Part shown: one piece after another, positions 14,901-14,931 of the stretch
How positions within the stretch are numbered: the first letter of the stretch is position 1
Layout of the letters: each line of letters begins with the position of its first letter
Origin: Verrucomicrobiota bacterium
Lineage (GTDB): Bacteria > Verrucomicrobiota > Verrucomicrobiia > Opitutales > UBA953
Direction: 5' to 3'
DNA length: 14,931 nt
NCBI GenBank assembly: GCA_009917805.1
Contig: RGES01000020.1
Coordinates: forward strand, 1 to 14,931
The notes under the pieces: model-generated
What the model saw: only the letters and a program-made list of their open reading frames with translations
The model's database searches: none
Told to the model about the DNA's origin: nothing
Made by a program: the position numbers and the translations under genes

Positions 14901-14931
14901 CGGCGAGATCGGCAGGACCTGGAAGGCGAAC
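11913..14931 (-). CDS. RND efflux permease, MdtB/MdtC-like (N-terminus outside window)
   Basis: About 1005 residues are visible; the frame stays open to the right edge (FAFQVLPISPLPQVDFPTI), and by comparison with MdtC roughly 28 N-terminal residues including the first helix start are missing. It is an inner-membrane proton/drug antiporter of the HAE-1 RND group. Close matches to MdtC include GASPETMAATVATPLERSLG, GNTNITLQFELSRDINGAAR and RWQVMANDQ. The proton-relay Asp pair is in ATGFVVDDAIVVLEN (codons at 13803-13808) and the matching Lys is in IGIVKKNAIMMIDFALEAERRDG near 12240. Two large periplasmic porter regions separate the first helix from the 2-6 block and the 7 from the 8-12 block. 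The outer-membrane factor follows 11 nt later. The periplasmic adaptor, and possibly a partner permease, are expected to lie upstream, beyond the right edge. Confidence 0.95.
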   Translation of the reverse strand, partial: FAFQVLPISPLPQVDFPTIEVRASVPGASPETMAATVATPLERSLGRIAGVTEITSSSTRGNTNITLQFELSRDINGAAREVQSAISAARSMLPTSMINSPSYRKSNPADMPIMLLAVTSDRFTRGEMYDIATTVLAPRIAQIPGVGDVNVGGSALPAIRVNVNPAQLASYGVALEDVRKTLSATNVNSPKGIVETAGSRWQVMANDQALDPADYLPLIVSYRGTTPVRLSDLATVSLSVEDVRNAGLLNGRTAIVLVISRQPGANIIETVDRIKAKIPDLQAQIPKGMEMSAAMDRSITIRSSLHEVERSLLLSVFLVTLVVFLFLGDARMTLIPAIVVPVSILGTFAVMALAGFSLNNITLMALTVATGFVVDDAIVVLENISRHIERGSTRMEAALKGAQEVGFTVLSISISLMAVFIPILMMGGLVGRLFREFAITLSVAIVVSLVVSLSTTPMMCSLLLKAKAAGAAAPGRIERFFAWLLEGYRRSLRWVLDHSFVVLLALVATVALNVVLYSVIPKGFFPQQDTGFLLGNIDADQSISFREMEKKMVAISDIVRADPDVSVISVSIGGSRGGPVNSARLYVVLKPMADRTGNADAIIARLRQKTAVVTGARLVLMSAQDIRIGGRSSSALYQYTVQAEELAALNAWVPKIQAALAGLPELTDVNTDTQNRGLQTFVTYDRDKMAAYGIPVELANRTLYDAFGQLPVATIYKSLNQYRLVMEVNSERTMSPESLRDIHVVTSAGKRVPLMSFARFEPANAPLNVNHQSQFVATTLSFNLAPGKTLSDADEAIRRAMGEIGVPSSVQGGFQGTAKMFQASLDNQPFLIFGAILAMYVVLGILYESWIHPITILSTLPSAGIGALIALMAFGMEFSIIALIGVLLLIGIVKKNAIMMIDFALEAERRDGVPAREAIFAACSLRFRPIMMTTLAAMFGALPLAIGFGEGSELRQPLGIAIVGGLLLSQLLTLYTTPVVYLYFDRLRLWALRRRAPTALPPAVS

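Overview
The window is GC-rich, densely coding bacterial DNA. It looks like a member of the Planctomycetes-Verrucomicrobia-Chlamydiae group, most likely a verrucomicrobial (Opitutales-like) organism. Three things point there: the mix of secreted sulfatase, polysaccharide-lyase-6-like protein, PmoA/DUF6807 protein, SGNH hydrolase and secreted FAD oxidoreductase; the presence of ftsZ, which Planctomycetes and Chlamydiae generally lack; and a Gram-negative envelope shown by an outer-membrane efflux lipoprotein and an RND pump. The taxonomic call is inference; no rRNA or other marker gene is present beyond the ftsZ 3' end.

Layout. (1) 1-1618, plus strand: the 3' end of ftsZ, then a sufS-type cysteine desulfurase. 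Its C-terminal coding region has lost about 40 nt, including the catalytic-Cys loop, and is frameshifted. (2) 1638-4006, minus strand: a small secreted two-repeat protein with GP-rich linkers, followed 41 nt later by a secreted FAD-dependent oxidoreductase, behind a strong-looking and apparently leaderless sigma70-type promoter. (3) 4076-5212, minus: a DUF2851 protein whose stop codon lies inside a 9-bp hairpin. (4) 5323-5410, plus: tRNA-Ser(GGA) with encoded CCA, flanked by short direct repeats. (5) 5493-7862, minus: a compact operon of sulfatase, SGNH hydrolase and a small membrane protein. (6) 7863-7953: a divergent regulatory region with half-site repeats and a strong hairpin. (7) 7954-8910, plus: a secreted PmoA/DUF6807 protein. 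(8) 8918-14931, minus: an efflux operon with an MdtC-like RND permease (5' end outside the window) and a NodT/TolC-type outer-membrane lipoprotein, with a secreted PL6-like lyase 41 nt downstream.

How the parts relate. Sulfatase, SGNH esterase, PL6-like lyase and PmoA-like protein are the kind of exported enzymes expected for breakdown of sulfated or uronate-containing polysaccharide. No SusC/SusD pair, FGE maturase or sugar transporter is in the window. The RND pump and outer-membrane factor form an export system whose adaptor is presumably just beyond the right edge.

Main points for a second look: the apparent loss of the SufS catalytic loop, the promoter whose predicted start coincides with an ATG, the duplicated GP-linker/helix protein, and the Lys/Ala/Pro-rich C-terminal tails shared by four exported proteins. 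I found no convincing evidence for a wholly new multi-gene system, and no CRISPR array, insertion sequence, prophage or defence genes.
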